From NCBI GenBank assembly GCA_963932465.1, contig OZ010793.1, forward strand, positions 259,529,696-259,593,695: DNA of 64,000 nucleotides, in the 5' to 3' direction. Both the position numbers and the translations under genes were made by a program. The notes under the pieces are model-generated. The model saw nothing but the letters and a program-made list of their open reading frames with translations, did no database searches and had not been told where the DNA came from. Below are positions 1 through 10,991 of this stretch, piece after piece. The DNA is from Maratus speciosus (lineage: Eukaryota > Arthropoda > Arachnida > Araneae > Salticidae). Numbering within the stretch: the stretch's first letter is position 1; each line of letters opens with the position of its first letter.

Positions 1-1020
1 TAAAGACACGGACGGTTTGGACATACAGGGGCGGCGTACTATATGTACCGTCGGATTTTAAAGCCGAGATAACAAATTTTAATGATATATTTGTATAATG
101 CAATGCCCAGTAGCAGTATAAATGCAATAAAAATCAAGTTAATAAAAACAGACTAATTTAATTATAATTAATCACATAAATACTATGGGATTCGCGACTG
201 ATTTCCATTAAGCGGATCTCTCAATGCGCATCCCGTGTCTTTAAAAGTTAATTAAAAACCTATCTTGGAAAACGCGGCACGGACCAAAGAGGGGTTGCAA
301 CTTTGCGACCTCCTTTCGAAGCGCGCTTAGTGCAATGCCAAGTTTAAACTTTGAACAAGGGTTTTGTTTTAGCTACACTGTAAAAAGAAAACAAATAATA
401 CTACGTTGAATTAAGTTTTATGAAATGCCAAATGAAGTCTTAAATATGCACTACTTTTATTATCAGTACCGAATTAAGTTCATCATAAACAGATTAGGAT
501 AAGATAAAGAAGAGTTATACAGAATAGCAATATTTGATGTTATTTAGGCTTCATATCTCTTTGAATTTTTATGGTATACATATTTACACTTTTCTAGTAT
601 ATACACAGTCATAACCAACCCTACGTTCTATGTTTTTTTACAAAGTCTTATTATTCTTTTAGCAACGATTTTTTTAAAATAATGCAGTTAATAATTCATA
701 TATTTATTGTACGGAACCCTCTGAGCGCGAGTAATGCTCGCACTTGACCGTTTATTTTAGTTAAATTTAATTTTACTACGTACGGGACAGCTAATTTTAC
801 GACTTTTCATAGTATAAATTGTAAAACATAGCACGTAATTTAGTTTAGAACATCCAAAGAGTGGAACTAATGAGGAATTTAATTTGTTGAAATGATCTAT
901 TAATTAAACTACGAAATTTTCAAAAGATTGAGCGGCTCGAGAATAGGATTAATATTTCAAAATATTCACTGGAAAATGTACCAGAAATATATAAGTAGAA
1001 ATATATAAGATGATCTGCCC
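1..1020. other. AT-rich sequence, nothing recognised
   Basis: No open frame with family resemblance, no paired inverted ends and no clear tandem repeat was seen. Short stop-interrupted frames only. A short motif near 375 (cactgtaaaaag) weakly echoes the ends of the small foldback at 13379-13536 but has no partner. Confidence 0.5.
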
Positions 1021-1914
1021 GTCGTTGCCCGGATCAGTAAATAAATAGCACGAAACGCGAAAAAACACAAAGAACTTCAATAAAAAATCGCGAAAAATTT
1101 GAAAATCACTGCACGAATTCCAAACAAACTTTATTGAAACGAGAAAAAAAAACATTAAAAATTCAAAAATCGCAGAGGACAAAATTTGCTACAGTAGTCT
1201 AAAGCATTGTAATCGAAATTCTTTCACGAATGTCCGCTGAGAAACGCTAAAATTCGCATTGAAAATTGCGGAAGAGAAAATATATTGTAGGGTAGATTGG
1301 GTGAAGATGCCGTAGTTTTTGACTTAATTGTTTTAAAAATCGCCTGTTGCTTATAGTTGTTATTCATTGATTTCTTGTTAAAGTTTAGACTCTTATATAT
1401 GATTTAAAAACTTACTTCATTTTACAGATGTTATAGAAAGCATCGAAAATTTTGTTTTTGTAAACACTTGCATTTCGGCATCTTACCCATAGGTATGGGT
1501 AAGATAGCCTAGGGTTAAGATGCCTTATGGAGTTTCAGTGTAAACAATATTTTTTGTGAAGCAGTATAAAACATAATGGGGCGAATAAAAGTAACTTTAA
1601 TATTTTAGACGTACTAAAGTTGTTTACTTAGTTAATATTAGGAAATTACAAAAATATGAATGTAACAAACGTTGGCAATATAATAAATGAACAAACTAAT
1701 ATTTATTTGTTATATAATTATTTATGTTATGTTAATATATTTGGTTGTGTAATATTTATTTAATATAATATGTTCCACTTAACATTTAAAATAATTATGG
1801 CTCTTAAGTATGCCTATTTTTAAACATTATAACCAGTTTAACTACGTTAAAGCCACTGTGATAAAGTGATTTAGAGTCAAGTTATTTTGTTAATGTTTTT
1901 CATATGTCCTTTTG

Positions 1915-2235
1915 TTCTTTTTAGCAATATCTCAGGTCTGCTAGAAACTGCACATTTGTTTAGGAATTTTGAGCAGCTTTTACATAACCAACAGTTTCAC
2001 TGAATGCACTTGATACCATCACAATTTCCTGAGGTTTTATTGCGCTCTGCTAGGCACTCTGAACAATAATTCTCATTCACTTAAAAAACAAAAAAATCCC
2101 CGTGTTCTGAATCTTGGGAGGGAATTTAATCATCATCCATATCATCCTCAGTTGAAGATTCTGTCTTTCTACCTTTTGACTTCTTATCTAATTTTTTTTT
2201 TAGAAATGCTTGAGACACCTGGAAATTCGCAGCTG
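1915..2235 (-). pseudogene. decayed C-terminal tail of a transposase with cysteine pairs
   Basis: Read on the minus strand, this stretch gives a lysine-rich then acidic segment (KKKLDKKSKGRKTESS, then TEDDMDDD and a stop). After about 40 nt it continues with spaced cysteines (ENYCSECLAE ... CDGIKC ... NCWLCKSCSKF) broken by an in-frame stop. Some pogo/Tigger-like transposases of invertebrates carry an acidic tail followed by a small C..C...W.C..C zinc-binding finger, and this layout resembles that. No catalytic core is visible. The location inside an element with paired ends and TA flanks supports a transposase origin. It could also be an unrelated Cys-rich coding relic. Confidence 0.35.
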
Positions 2236-2276
2236 CTATTGTCACACCAATTTAGTTTGGCTTTTATAGGCCTTTA

Positions 2277-2693
2277 AAATTATTTTTATTTGAATATTAA
2301 AATGAGAAAAAAAAAAACTTTGGTGAAAATTACGTCATATTTAAAAAGATACATTTAAAATATCTAATTTAAAATAAATTTCTTATAGCGTCTTTATAAA
2401 ATTGTTTACTTAGCCATTTTATACAAGCTAACTTTAAATTGTTGGGTTGATCTTATTTAATCAATCACGAAAGTAGCAGTTAGCTGTCTCGAAAGCAATT
2501 GATTCTGTCTTAAAATCCCTCAGCCAAAGGGAAATGAATGTTAACCTGATTACAGGAGATCGCCACTAGTCGTTTAATTACGATTTAATCTTCCGTAATA
2601 TTTTCAAAGCAGATCAAATTAGCGTGTTTTTAGAATCTGCGGTGTCTGGATGGAGGTTGGCGAGCATAGCTCGTAGGGGACAGAAACCCCTAG
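2277..2693 (+). mobile_element. Helitron-like element, 3' part
   Basis: The end has a GC-rich hairpin (tagggg / cccct) directly followed by CTAG at 2690-2693 and then T, the classic Helitron 3' terminus (hairpin plus CTRR, insertion at A|T). The preceding sequence (gagatcgccac, ttggcgagcatagctcgtag) matches the ends of the copies at 4512-5749 and 37437-39152. The 5' part is missing. No Rep/helicase coding is seen, so it is non-autonomous. Confidence 0.65.
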
Positions 2694-4019
2694 TTATCTA
2701 AAACTATATTATATACTACCGATATTTACATTTATTAAAATTATTTATAACTGCATTTAACAATGATTAAAATTAACTTTTATTAAACAATTATTTACAA
2801 GGCCAATAAAGTTTATTTATAAGGCAGAATACATATAGGAACCTTTCAAATTATGTCCACCTTAGATTTTAATGTATCTTTATGTCATTTTAAACATTTA
2901 GAAAATTTATAACTTTAATCAATGACTTTTTTTAATCAGTTGATTAAAATCACGATTTAATCACTGATTTAAATTATCTGATTAAAATTGTTGACAAGTT
3001 AGTTAATAGCCAAGAGTAATTTAAACAATGAAGAAACAATCAGGCATTTGACCGCAACGGAAAATAACCGGCATCTTACCCCCAAAAATTTTCATCGACT
3101 CACCCCAAAGTATTGGACAAGACGCCAGTGCCCCCCACTGACGTGAAGAAGCGGGAACCGGCAACTATTTATGCTTTGCAGAAAGGCCAGGTATCAGTGC
3201 TTTCTAAAAACATCAGATTTATTTCTCTGGTGTTTAAACTAAGACTTATATAGGCAAATAAAGAAGTCACGTAAAAGATTTTGGACACTTACCAGAAATG
3301 TTAAGACGAAATAGCAATAAAAAATACTACTTAAATTTTTTTTAAAAAGAACGCAAATGGAAATTAAAGTATCACTAGGGAACCTACATCGCCTGCGTAT
3401 ATGAAAACTACGTGATACGGCATCTTGTACAACACGGCATCTCACCTCAAGTTACCCTATAAGCTAATGTTTGAAACTGAATTCCTTTTACGAATGTCAA
3501 AAGAACGCAGCGGAACGCAAAAAATCGCATTAAAAGTCGCTAAACAATCAAAAATAGCAGTGAACAAACTTACTGTATTAGGCTAGAAGTTTGAAACCAA
3601 TTTCTTTTACGAATGTCAAAATATCGAAGTGGAACGCGAAAAAACACTAAAAATCGCATTTAAAATTACATTAAAAATCACTGAAACATCAAAAATCGCA
3701 GAGGACAAAATTTATTACAATGAGCCAAAAATTTGTAACCATAATTCTTTTATGAATGTAAAAAAAAATCGCCGCAAAATGTGAAAAATTGATAAAATTA
3801 AAAAATTGAGGACGATAAAATTTACCATATTAGACTAAAAGTTTGAAACAGGATTCATTTTACCAATGTCAAAATATCACAGGAAGACGCGAAAACTCTA
3901 AAATTCGCAAAAAAAAGAGAAAAAAAAAAATGTAAAAAATTCAAAAATCACTGTACGAATTTCTAATAAACTTTATTGAAAAGGGGACAAAATTTACTCC
4001 TTTTAATCGGCAGGTCCGG

Positions 4020-4510
4020 ATTTTTCCGTTTCTAGAAATCGTGTTAAAATGGCTGTAGACAAAAATATTTTAAGCAGAATTTTATTTTGAACCATATATA
4101 CAAAGAAGTGATATTAAAGATATTATAGCCTCAAACTGCGATTAATAAATATATTTATCCTGGAATTTACAAGCATTTTTATAAAAATACAGGAAAACCC
4201 TCTGGCGGGGAAAGGGATAATGAGCTGTAGATTAGATACTAGGCCACAATTTTTGTAATGGCATCTTTTCGGTCAAAGTGGCCACAAACAGATCGGGCAA
4301 AATGGCCAGATGGCTACTTTGTCCGGAAACGATTTTTTATTCATTGTTCATAACAAAATACTACTCAAAAGTATTTTCTTTGAAAAGAAGAAGACAGGGC
4401 AATAACTTCTGCATAGAAAGGCTTACTTTCGGCATTTGCAGTCTGCATGTCTGCGGGGCCACATATCATATTGATACTCATTACTAATTACTTTATATTT
4501 CAACGATTTA
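4020..4510. other. intergenic AT-rich stretch with AAGTGGCCA-type motifs
   Basis: The repeated words 'caaagtggccacaaaca', 'aaaatggccagatgg' and, beyond the Helitron, 'ccactttacctagcctaggtgg' and 'gcccactttatctttcc' suggest a further DNA element split by the Helitron. No matching terminal inverted repeats with a target duplication could be fixed. The short open frame at 4278-4487 has no recognisable similarity and was not called. Confidence 0.3.
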
Positions 4511-4511
4511 A

Positions 4512-5749
4512 TCTCTCTATTCTAAAAAAATTACGCTGTCGCCGGTTTTGAATTTTTTTGTGACCGGAGGTCTTTCTCCGTTAATATTAAGAAAAATATT
4601 GCATACAAAAATATGAAAATCGGAGGTATTATAGAGAAATGTTTAATAAATACGCTGATGCAGACAGTTTTCAAATCGAAGAATTATTTTAAGAGATATT
4701 TAATGTTAAAGTTGGGCAAAATCGTTCCATTAAAAAAGTTTTATAGGAGCAAAAACTATACATCGGAATTTAATAATTTTTAGATCATTTTATGCGTTAT
4801 AATTTCCCGGTGCGCAGAATTCATTTATTTTTTTAATTTGACTCATTTTTTGAGGTTTTATTTCTATTTTAAATTCAAATTTTCAGCATTTCGAGAGATA
4901 TTTTTTTACTTATTTTAGAAAAGTGTACTAATTTAACCTGTTGCCAACTGTATAAACGACGCAAACAATAATGTTTGCTTCAAATTAAAAATTTATTTAC
5001 ATGTGACTATTATAAACAGAAAAGATACATTCAAATTAGAATTAAATAATTGCGTATAAAAAGCAGGAACTTATTGAAAATTACTTCATAAGAACTATAT
5101 TTACACGTGAATTTTAACAGAGAAAGGATATTGTAAAATAATAAATTCATTAACATGCGTTAGAAGTCTTAAATAGAAGAAATTACGTTACATTTACGTC
5201 ACATTACACTTATTATGTAAAATGAACAAAAAATAATATTGCAAAACAGTTTAAATTTAAAAATTGCGCGAGACATTTATTTGATATTTCAAGATGATCT
5301 TTTCCACTATTTTTGCTGGGACAGCGCAAATAATATTTCATTTCTAACAAAAGTATCTTCACGTGAATATTAAAAAGAGAAAGAAAAATTTGGTGAAAAT
5401 TACGTCAGAAGGAACTTTCTTTTCTCTTTGTTAAAAAATACTGGGAGACAAAGGCTCTGTTTACTTAATTCATTTTATATTAGCTTATTTTGAAATGTTT
5501 AATGATTTTATTTAATCAAAGACGAAAACAGCCATTGTATCTTTTAACAGCACCTGATTTTTCTTTAAAATTCACCAATCAAAGAGAAATGAATCGAAAC
5601 CCGTTTATAGGGAGATCGCCACTGTTTTTTAAATTATAATTCAATCTTTCAAAATCTTTTTAAAGCCAATCAAATTAGCGTGCTTTTAGAAAATGCGGTG
5701 TCTGAACGGGGGTTGGCGAACGTAGCTCGTAGGGGGTCGAGCCCCCTAG
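4512..5749 (+). mobile_element. Helitron-like non-autonomous element
   Basis: The probable 5' end begins TCTCTATTCT. The 3' end has a clean hairpin (agggggtcgagccccct) leading into CTAG at 5746-5749 followed by T. Internal blocks (agaattattttaag, ttttataggagcaaaaact, gagatcgccact, gttggcgaacgtagctcgta) are shared with the copy at 37437-39152. No helicase or Rep domain is encoded. The 5' boundary is inferred from that comparison and could be off by a few bases. Confidence 0.65.
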
Positions 5750-6120
5750 TACTTAAAATATTACAAAATATAATACTTATTCTTAATGTGAGTTACTTTA
5801 GCTTGTGTTGATTAAATATATATCCTGAATCCATGTGATTTGTTCAATTTACCTGCCACTTTACCTAGCCTAGGTGGAAAAAGTGGCTATTTTGTAGTTT
5901 TTGCTTAAAAATAATGCATATATTTTAATTTTTTTTAACTAAAATAGCAATTGAAAATAAAGTTATTATAGTTACTATTGGTATTTGTTTCTAGAACTTT
6001 ACTGATTAAAAAAGATCATAAAAATTCATCAAATCTTAGAGTGCCCACTTTATCTTTCCTTCCCGTATATTACATAAACTAATATTAAAAATGAACTGAA
6101 ACTTTTTCTTCTTTTTTCAG

Positions 6121-6246
6121 TGATAATAAAAGTCTCCGAGTTTAAAGATCCAGTCGTTTTCCACTTTCAGAGTGACAGTCACACATCTGGAAGAGGGTTC
6201 GAAATAATGACGAATCAGATATTAAATACCTGCCCAGGATATAATG
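6121..6246 (+). CDS. CUB-domain protein, internal exon A (partial gene)
   Basis: A strong polypyrimidine tract and CAG acceptor end at 6120, and a GTAAAT donor follows 6246. The 126-nt exon is open in one phase-1 frame and encodes roughly 41 residues, including FKDPVVFHFQSDSHTSGRGF and NTCPGY. The pattern of a beta strand, 'F.SD', 'GRGF' and then a lone Cys is typical of the end of a CUB domain, an extracellular beta-sandwich module. The phase-1 boundary on both sides matches the next exon (15280-15543), so the frame reads through: the last base g plus 'at' makes Asp. Exons further 5' must lie outside the window or were not recognised. The gene is probably secreted or extracellular, by family inference. 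Not matched to a named protein. Confidence 0.65.
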
Positions 6247-6715
6247 GTAAATAACATATATAGATAAATAGATGTTAAAATAGATTTTACATTCATTTAC
6301 ATTATACCTATGTGATAACACAGAATTTCTAATTATTTATTGTATTATTAGTCTGAATATTGTCCAGAATTTATTTCAATAGCAAGAGCTTGATGGAAAA
6401 TCAATTTATAGTAGCTTTTTAGGTGCGTTCGTAATTATATAAATACGTAGCACCTATAGTCGTCGTTCAGTCAGTCTGTCTGTCTGTCCGCATATAACAG
6501 AGCAAAAAACTACCCAACCGATTGGTCTTAAATTTTAAATACATAATTGTTGTAAAATTTTGTCGAGTCATTTCAAATTTTATGAAAATCGGATGTATAG
6601 TTTAATGACAGGGACAGTCAAAAATTTTCCGTTACATCACAGCCAATGGGAAAACATTATTGCAAGTGCATTTTAATGATGTTACAGCCTTCCGAATAGT
6701 CTGAAATTCTAAATA

Positions 6716-7535
6716 CAGTGAAACCTCTCTGTAAGGGCCACCTGCCGTTCCATTCAAAATTGGCCCTTATGAGGGGCAGCCCTTGAATAGGGGTGACAAA
6801 AAAAAACAACTAAAATAAGGAAATCAAAACCCATATAGGTGAAAAAACTGTTTATTAACATTTTCAAAATCTACACATGATTGAAAAAAATTTCTGTTGA
6901 AGTTAGCTTTACTTTTCATAAGTTTTTTGCAAACTATTTTGGTTTCTAATGATTCTTTAATTTTATGGAACAAATTACTTAAATTTGCGCCATTTATTAA
7001 TGCCTTAGAATGATACATTAGTTTATTTATTTATGTTAGCGTTTTCTGAGAGGTCTAAAAATTGTGCTTCAATATGCATTCACAGTTTTAGTAAATGTGG
7101 AATCTGTTTTTCTAGATAACCTGTTATCCTTTGTGTGCCCACCACAAAGGGCAAGTACCTCTCCAACCCAACCCCTATAGGTTGAAAGGTCAAACAAAGT
7201 GTGAGGCACTGTTTGTCTCACTTGTCGAAAAGTTTGTGGTCCTTCATTGTGTTATTAAATCCTCCCCATATCCCCCTGCCTTCTTTGTTGCAAGTGCAGT
7301 TGTTTGCTGAACTCTTATCTTTTGGTTCAGAAATTTAATATACCTGTTTAGAATTTAAGGCACATGTGAAAAAAAATGGCCTTTATGAGGGGTAGATGCA
7401 GCCCCTAATAGAAGTAAATTTAACATTATGTCTATGGGGAAAATTTTCGTTCCTAAAAATATTGGCTCTTAATAGAGGTGGCCCTTAATAGAGGTGTCCC
7501 TTAAATAGGGGCGGCCTTTAAAAGAAGTTTCACTG
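6716..7535. mobile_element. Tigger-like MITE (cagtgaaacctct ends)
   Basis: The element begins cagtgaaacctctctgtaag and ends with the imperfect inverted copy aaagaagtttcactg. Both sides are flanked by TA (6714-6715, 7536-7537). The subterminal sequence repeats 'ggcccttatgagggg' and 'ggcccttaatagaggt'. TA flanks and CAGTG ends fit the pogo/Tigger group. No transposase frame is present; the short frame at 6824-7018 has no family likeness. Host sequence on both sides belongs to the repeat family at 6425-10310 ('gagtcatttcaaattttatg' occurs on both sides of the insertion). Confidence 0.75.
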
Positions 7536-8839
7536 TATATAGCTGTTGCAAAATTTTGTTGAGTCATTTCAAATTTTATGAAAATCGGATAGTTTACTTA
7601 CAGGAACAGTCAAAAGTTTTCCGTTACATTACGGCCAATAGGAAAAAGTTATTTCAAGTGCATTTTAATGATGTTACAGCCTTTCGAACAGAACGAAATT
7701 GATATGCACTTATGAAGTGCTCTAAAATATACATTCAGTACAATATGCTGTGCAAAAAACATTTATAAAACTGGTTATAGTACGAATACGAACGTACCTC
7801 ATTTGACACGTTTGACGTACAATTTCCAACTTGTTAATTCTGTAAAATAAAAAATGCTACCACAAGTGTTAGGACATTCCAATTTTTGATGGTTTATATA
7901 GTACGCTACCAATACTTTTTGTACATTTTAGAAAGTTTTTTAACGCTTTCCAACAGTAGTTGAAAAGTGCTTATGACTTAGTGTCTGCCGCCTGTCCGTG
8001 CTCTAACTCGAATAAATATGGTCGGATTGACATGTCATTGATATACGTTATTGAGGTTCGCCATGGCATGTTTGGTATTGAAAATGAAGTGTGTAGCGTT
8101 CATAGTTCATTTACAGGGGCAATCAAAAGTTTTCCGTTACAGTATGGTCTATGGGGAAAAACCATTTGCGGTGTATTTTAATAGTGTTACACAATCTTAA
8201 AACATAATGAAATTTATATACGTTTTTGAGGTGCACTAGAAGATGGTTACTGTAGAATGTGTCATGTTTAACACTTAGAATACGCGTACAGGGGAGCTGA
8301 AAAGTTCAAATTATATTATGTTCTATGAAGAAAAATCGTCTGCGGCATATTTTAACCCCTTCAAAGGCGGTGGTTCATTTTTGGACCACCTAATTTTAAT
8401 TTCTAAATGCCACATTGACACCAGAATTTTGTAATGAAAAATTTCCTTTTATTAGAACTCGAAAAAAAGCTTTTACTTATTTTGAAATAAATTTGGTTGC
8501 AAATTCTGGCGTCAGTCAATCATTTCAAAATTTTACGAGTAGAAGTGCTTTGCCCCTGACAGGGTTAATGCAGCTACTCTGCTACAAACAGAATCAAATT
8601 GATATGAATTTCTGAGGTGCACTAATACCTGCTTTCTGTAGAATATGGAGTGCAAAGCAATTTACAGGGTCACACAAAAGAGTTCGGTTATATAATGGTC
8701 TAAGGGGGAAAACTGTTCGCAGCATATTTTAGTTGTGTTGGACTATTTTAAACATGATGTAGTTCATATACATTACTGAGACTTAACTACGAGATGTTTG
8801 CAGTAGAAAATGATCTGCATCGCATTTACCGTTAATTTA

Positions 8840-9490
8840 CCCTATATACTCGCGTATAAGCCGGAAAATTTTGACCTAAAATTATCTTTTAAAAAGGAGG
8901 AGTCGGCTTATATGCGGCTCAGATTTTGGGAGAAAAGTTCTAAGCCACAGAGCTTTCGGACTGAAGTACGCAAATTGATGTTTGATCAACAAACTATTTA
9001 ACGATAGATTGCGAAAAATCTGGATTGAGTTGATGTACTTGCAAAATGTGCATAAAACAGAGGGCGACAATTTGAAAAAAGTGGTAATCGATGTTATCGC
9101 CTCATTAGTTAAAGAGGCCTGAATGTCAATTCCAAGGGAGATGACTAGAATCATTTAAAAAGTGCGTTAATAGTAATGCTATGAATGACACTGAGGAAGA
9201 TTTTATTTACGAAAGTGATGGCGGAAATTGATCAGACCCTGAGCCCGATTTTTATGACGAGAAAGCAACGGGACGGGGCTTCATAGAACGATTCCGAATT
9301 TGAAGGATTAGTTTAATGTTTCTTAATTTTTTATATGATTGTTTTTGCTTGTGTAGTATTTTATTAAAAATGTGATTATTATCTGAAAACATATTGGAAT
9401 TTTCTAGGGTCGGCTTATAAGCGGGTCAAGAATTTTAACAATATTTTGTCATTCAAGTAGAGGGGTCGGCTTATACGCAAGTATATGCGG
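8840..9490 (+). mobile_element. Tigger/pogo relic with 'actcgcgtataagccg' ends
   Basis: Inverted ends: left ccctatatactcgcgtataa, right (reverse complement) ccgcatatacttgcgtataa, both continuing gccg. TA flanks are at 8838-8839 and 9491-9492. A decayed transposase tail is inside (see 9000-9305). At 651 bp most of the element has been lost. Confidence 0.75.
9000..9305 (+). pseudogene. pogo-type transposase C-terminal relic
   Basis: Read on the plus strand in shifting frames the region gives LFNDRLRKIWIELMYLQN, then VVIDVIASLVKEA, a stop, and after a short gap SFKKCVNSNAMNDTEEDFIY followed by acidic residues (SDPEPDFYDE). The 'W.....' helix segment followed by 'SFKKC.I.NA.DG.ED' is the typical end of the DDE domain and acidic tail of one branch of pogo/Tigger transposases. 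Several stops and at least one frame break make it non-functional. The catalytic aspartates are missing. It lies between TA-flanked inverted ends, which supports the identification. Confidence 0.55.
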
Positions 9491-9703
9491 TACAGGGACA
9501 CATAAAAGATATCGGATACAATAATGTATCTCAAGTATTTTCTATTAGGGATGATTTTGAAAGTGCATTTTCAGTTATGGTATACGTTTTAAGCTTATGT
9601 AAACTTTTGCATACTACGTGGTGTCTATAAATTCTATAGATCATATACAGGTCTACACAAAAATATTTGTAACCATTACTGTGAATAAGCGTGAATTGTT
9701 TAA

Positions 9704-9737
<34 letters not shown>

Positions 9738-10598
9738 AGTTATGCATTTTAAAGCTCGGCTACAATTAGTATAGATGTTTGTAGTACATAAATAAAATCA
9801 TATTGCAGGGCTGTACAAAAAATTAGATATATGGCTGCTTATGGATAGTAATTCCTGGAAGCGTGACTTCAGTAGTTTTAAGCGTGTTTTTGACTGAATT
9901 TAATTTTCTCTGCATGTGTGACGTGTATAAAAATCTTTAGGTAATATACAGGGCTGTACAAAAGAATTCAAGTACGTTCAGTCTATTGGTAGAAATTTAT
10001 GAAAGTGAATTTTAATCATGTTATGCGTATTCTAACAAAATTAAAGATCATTAAATAAACTAAATTTTTGCGTACTTTGTAGAAAATATACAAATCTATA
10101 GATCATAAGGTAACAAAAGAATTGGAGTACCTTTTCGACTAGGTGCAGTGCAGTAATTGATTAAATCTGGTTTTGAAATGTGTTATACGTTTTCCAAAAC
10201 TTTTACTTAGGTATATTCTTTAACTTATTATTCTGGGAAGTTTTGTTAAAATATTCTGGAAGTGTTGGAAAGTGTTTCATAATCTATGCTTGACGCATGA
10301 TTTTTTTTTATTATTTTATTATTATTATTATTATTCTGAAACTAATGCAAGTAATTACAAATTAATATACCGCTCTCAGGCAGTCCAGATATTTTCTTTT
10401 AATTATTTTCGAAAAAAATTACTTTGAAATTAATTTGACAAAAGAATAAATTATAACCTAAGTTTACACTTAAAAAAATTACTCGCATTGCAATTAATTT
10501 TGCAATTATTTTAAAGGAATTTAACATTAGGGGTTCCAACCTTAATTCCTAAACTAGTAGATCGACTGATTTTCCATTTGGCATCCGAAGGTAAAATT

Positions 10599-10831
10599 GC
10601 CCCACCAATGGCCGAGAGGTTCTGCTCTCGAAGCGAGTAGACGGGAGGCGCTGGGTTCGAACCCAATCGTGCCCGTCTGACTAATCGTTCGGAGTTTTCG
10701 TGGTTTTCTTCGAACCATGGATTTCGATGCGTAAATACGGGTTAGGTTCCCTTAGAAAGACCCCCCGCGAAGAGCACTCCTCCCCTGGGCCTATATCCCT
10801 CGAGTGGGTAATTGGCCGTCAAAAATCAACT
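10599..10831 (+). mobile_element. tRNA-derived SINE with 13-bp target duplication
   Basis: The 13-bp word cgaaggtaaaatt occurs immediately before (10586-10598) and after (10832-10844) the element. Inside are a Pol III A box (tggccgagaggt, near 10609) and a perfect B box (ggttcgaaccc, near 10654). The 'tggccgag-ggtt' A box and the extended region before the B box resemble class II tRNAs (Ser/Leu type). The body downstream of the tRNA head is about 150 bp, GC-rich, with 'cctcccctgggcctatatccctcgag'-type sequence. No poly(A) tail; the LINE partner is unknown. Confidence 0.85.
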
Positions 10832-10991
10832 CGAAGGTAAAATTTACCGGTAAATTCAAATATAATTTCAAAATTACGTGGTAGTATTCAACATTTTAAA
10901 GTTTTATACAATTTCAGACCAATCAAAAAATTTCTCTATAACAGGATTGTAGAAAATAATAAAAAAAAGAGCTTAGGTGCAAATAAATTTA

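Larger units (their letters stand above)
1290..3457 (-). mobile_element. pogo-like DNA transposon relic with GGGTA...AAGATGCCG ends
   Basis: The left end reads gggtagattgggtgaagatg. The reverse complement of the right end reads gggtaacttgaggtgagatg, and both continue ccg. TA dinucleotides flank both sides (1288-1289 and 3458-3459), as expected for Tc1/mariner/pogo insertion. The motif 'ggtaagat(a/g)cc' recurs near 1497, 1516 and 3067, giving spaced subterminal copies. A Helitron tail (about 2277-2693) lies inside. The element sits inside the minisatellite, so it is younger than the array. Superfamily assignment is inferred from the TA duplication and the coding relic at 1915-2235. Confidence 0.55.
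1030..4010 (+). repeat. degenerate ~115-140 bp minisatellite, interrupted by a transposon
   Basis: A degenerate monomer recurs on both sides of the element at 1290-3457. Its signature is 'ttttacgaatgtcaaaa', then 'gcg-aaaaa-cactaaaaatcgca', then 'gaggacaaaattta'. Signature positions are near 1227, 3492, 3611, 3752 and 3865, so spacing is about 113-141 bp. Removing the inserted element rejoins a plausible single array. No coding capacity is seen in the monomer. Confidence 0.65.
6425..10310 (+). repeat. long dispersed repeat family with degenerate internal units
   Basis: Recurring words include 'caaaagttttccgttacat', 'tctatggggaaaa', 'gcattttaat-gtgttac', and 'ctgtccgtgctctaactc' (near 7995). 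The copy ends near 10266-10300 with 'ggaaagtgtttcataatcta'. Internal units of about 250-300 bp have drifted. Related copies lie at 13540-15010 and 23760-24560 (plus strand) and 34940-36995 (minus strand). Tigger-type elements (6716-7535, 8840-9490) are inserted in it. The head near 6422-6457 contains the small inverted repeat aggtgc...gcacct. No protein is evident; the open frames at 7960-8181 and 8415-8615 are fortuitous. Confidence 0.6.

Noticed and set aside
7960..8181. 73-codon open frame inside the dispersed repeat
   Set aside because: It starts at a non-ATG codon and crosses the conserved repeat words; other copies of the repeat are closed in this frame.
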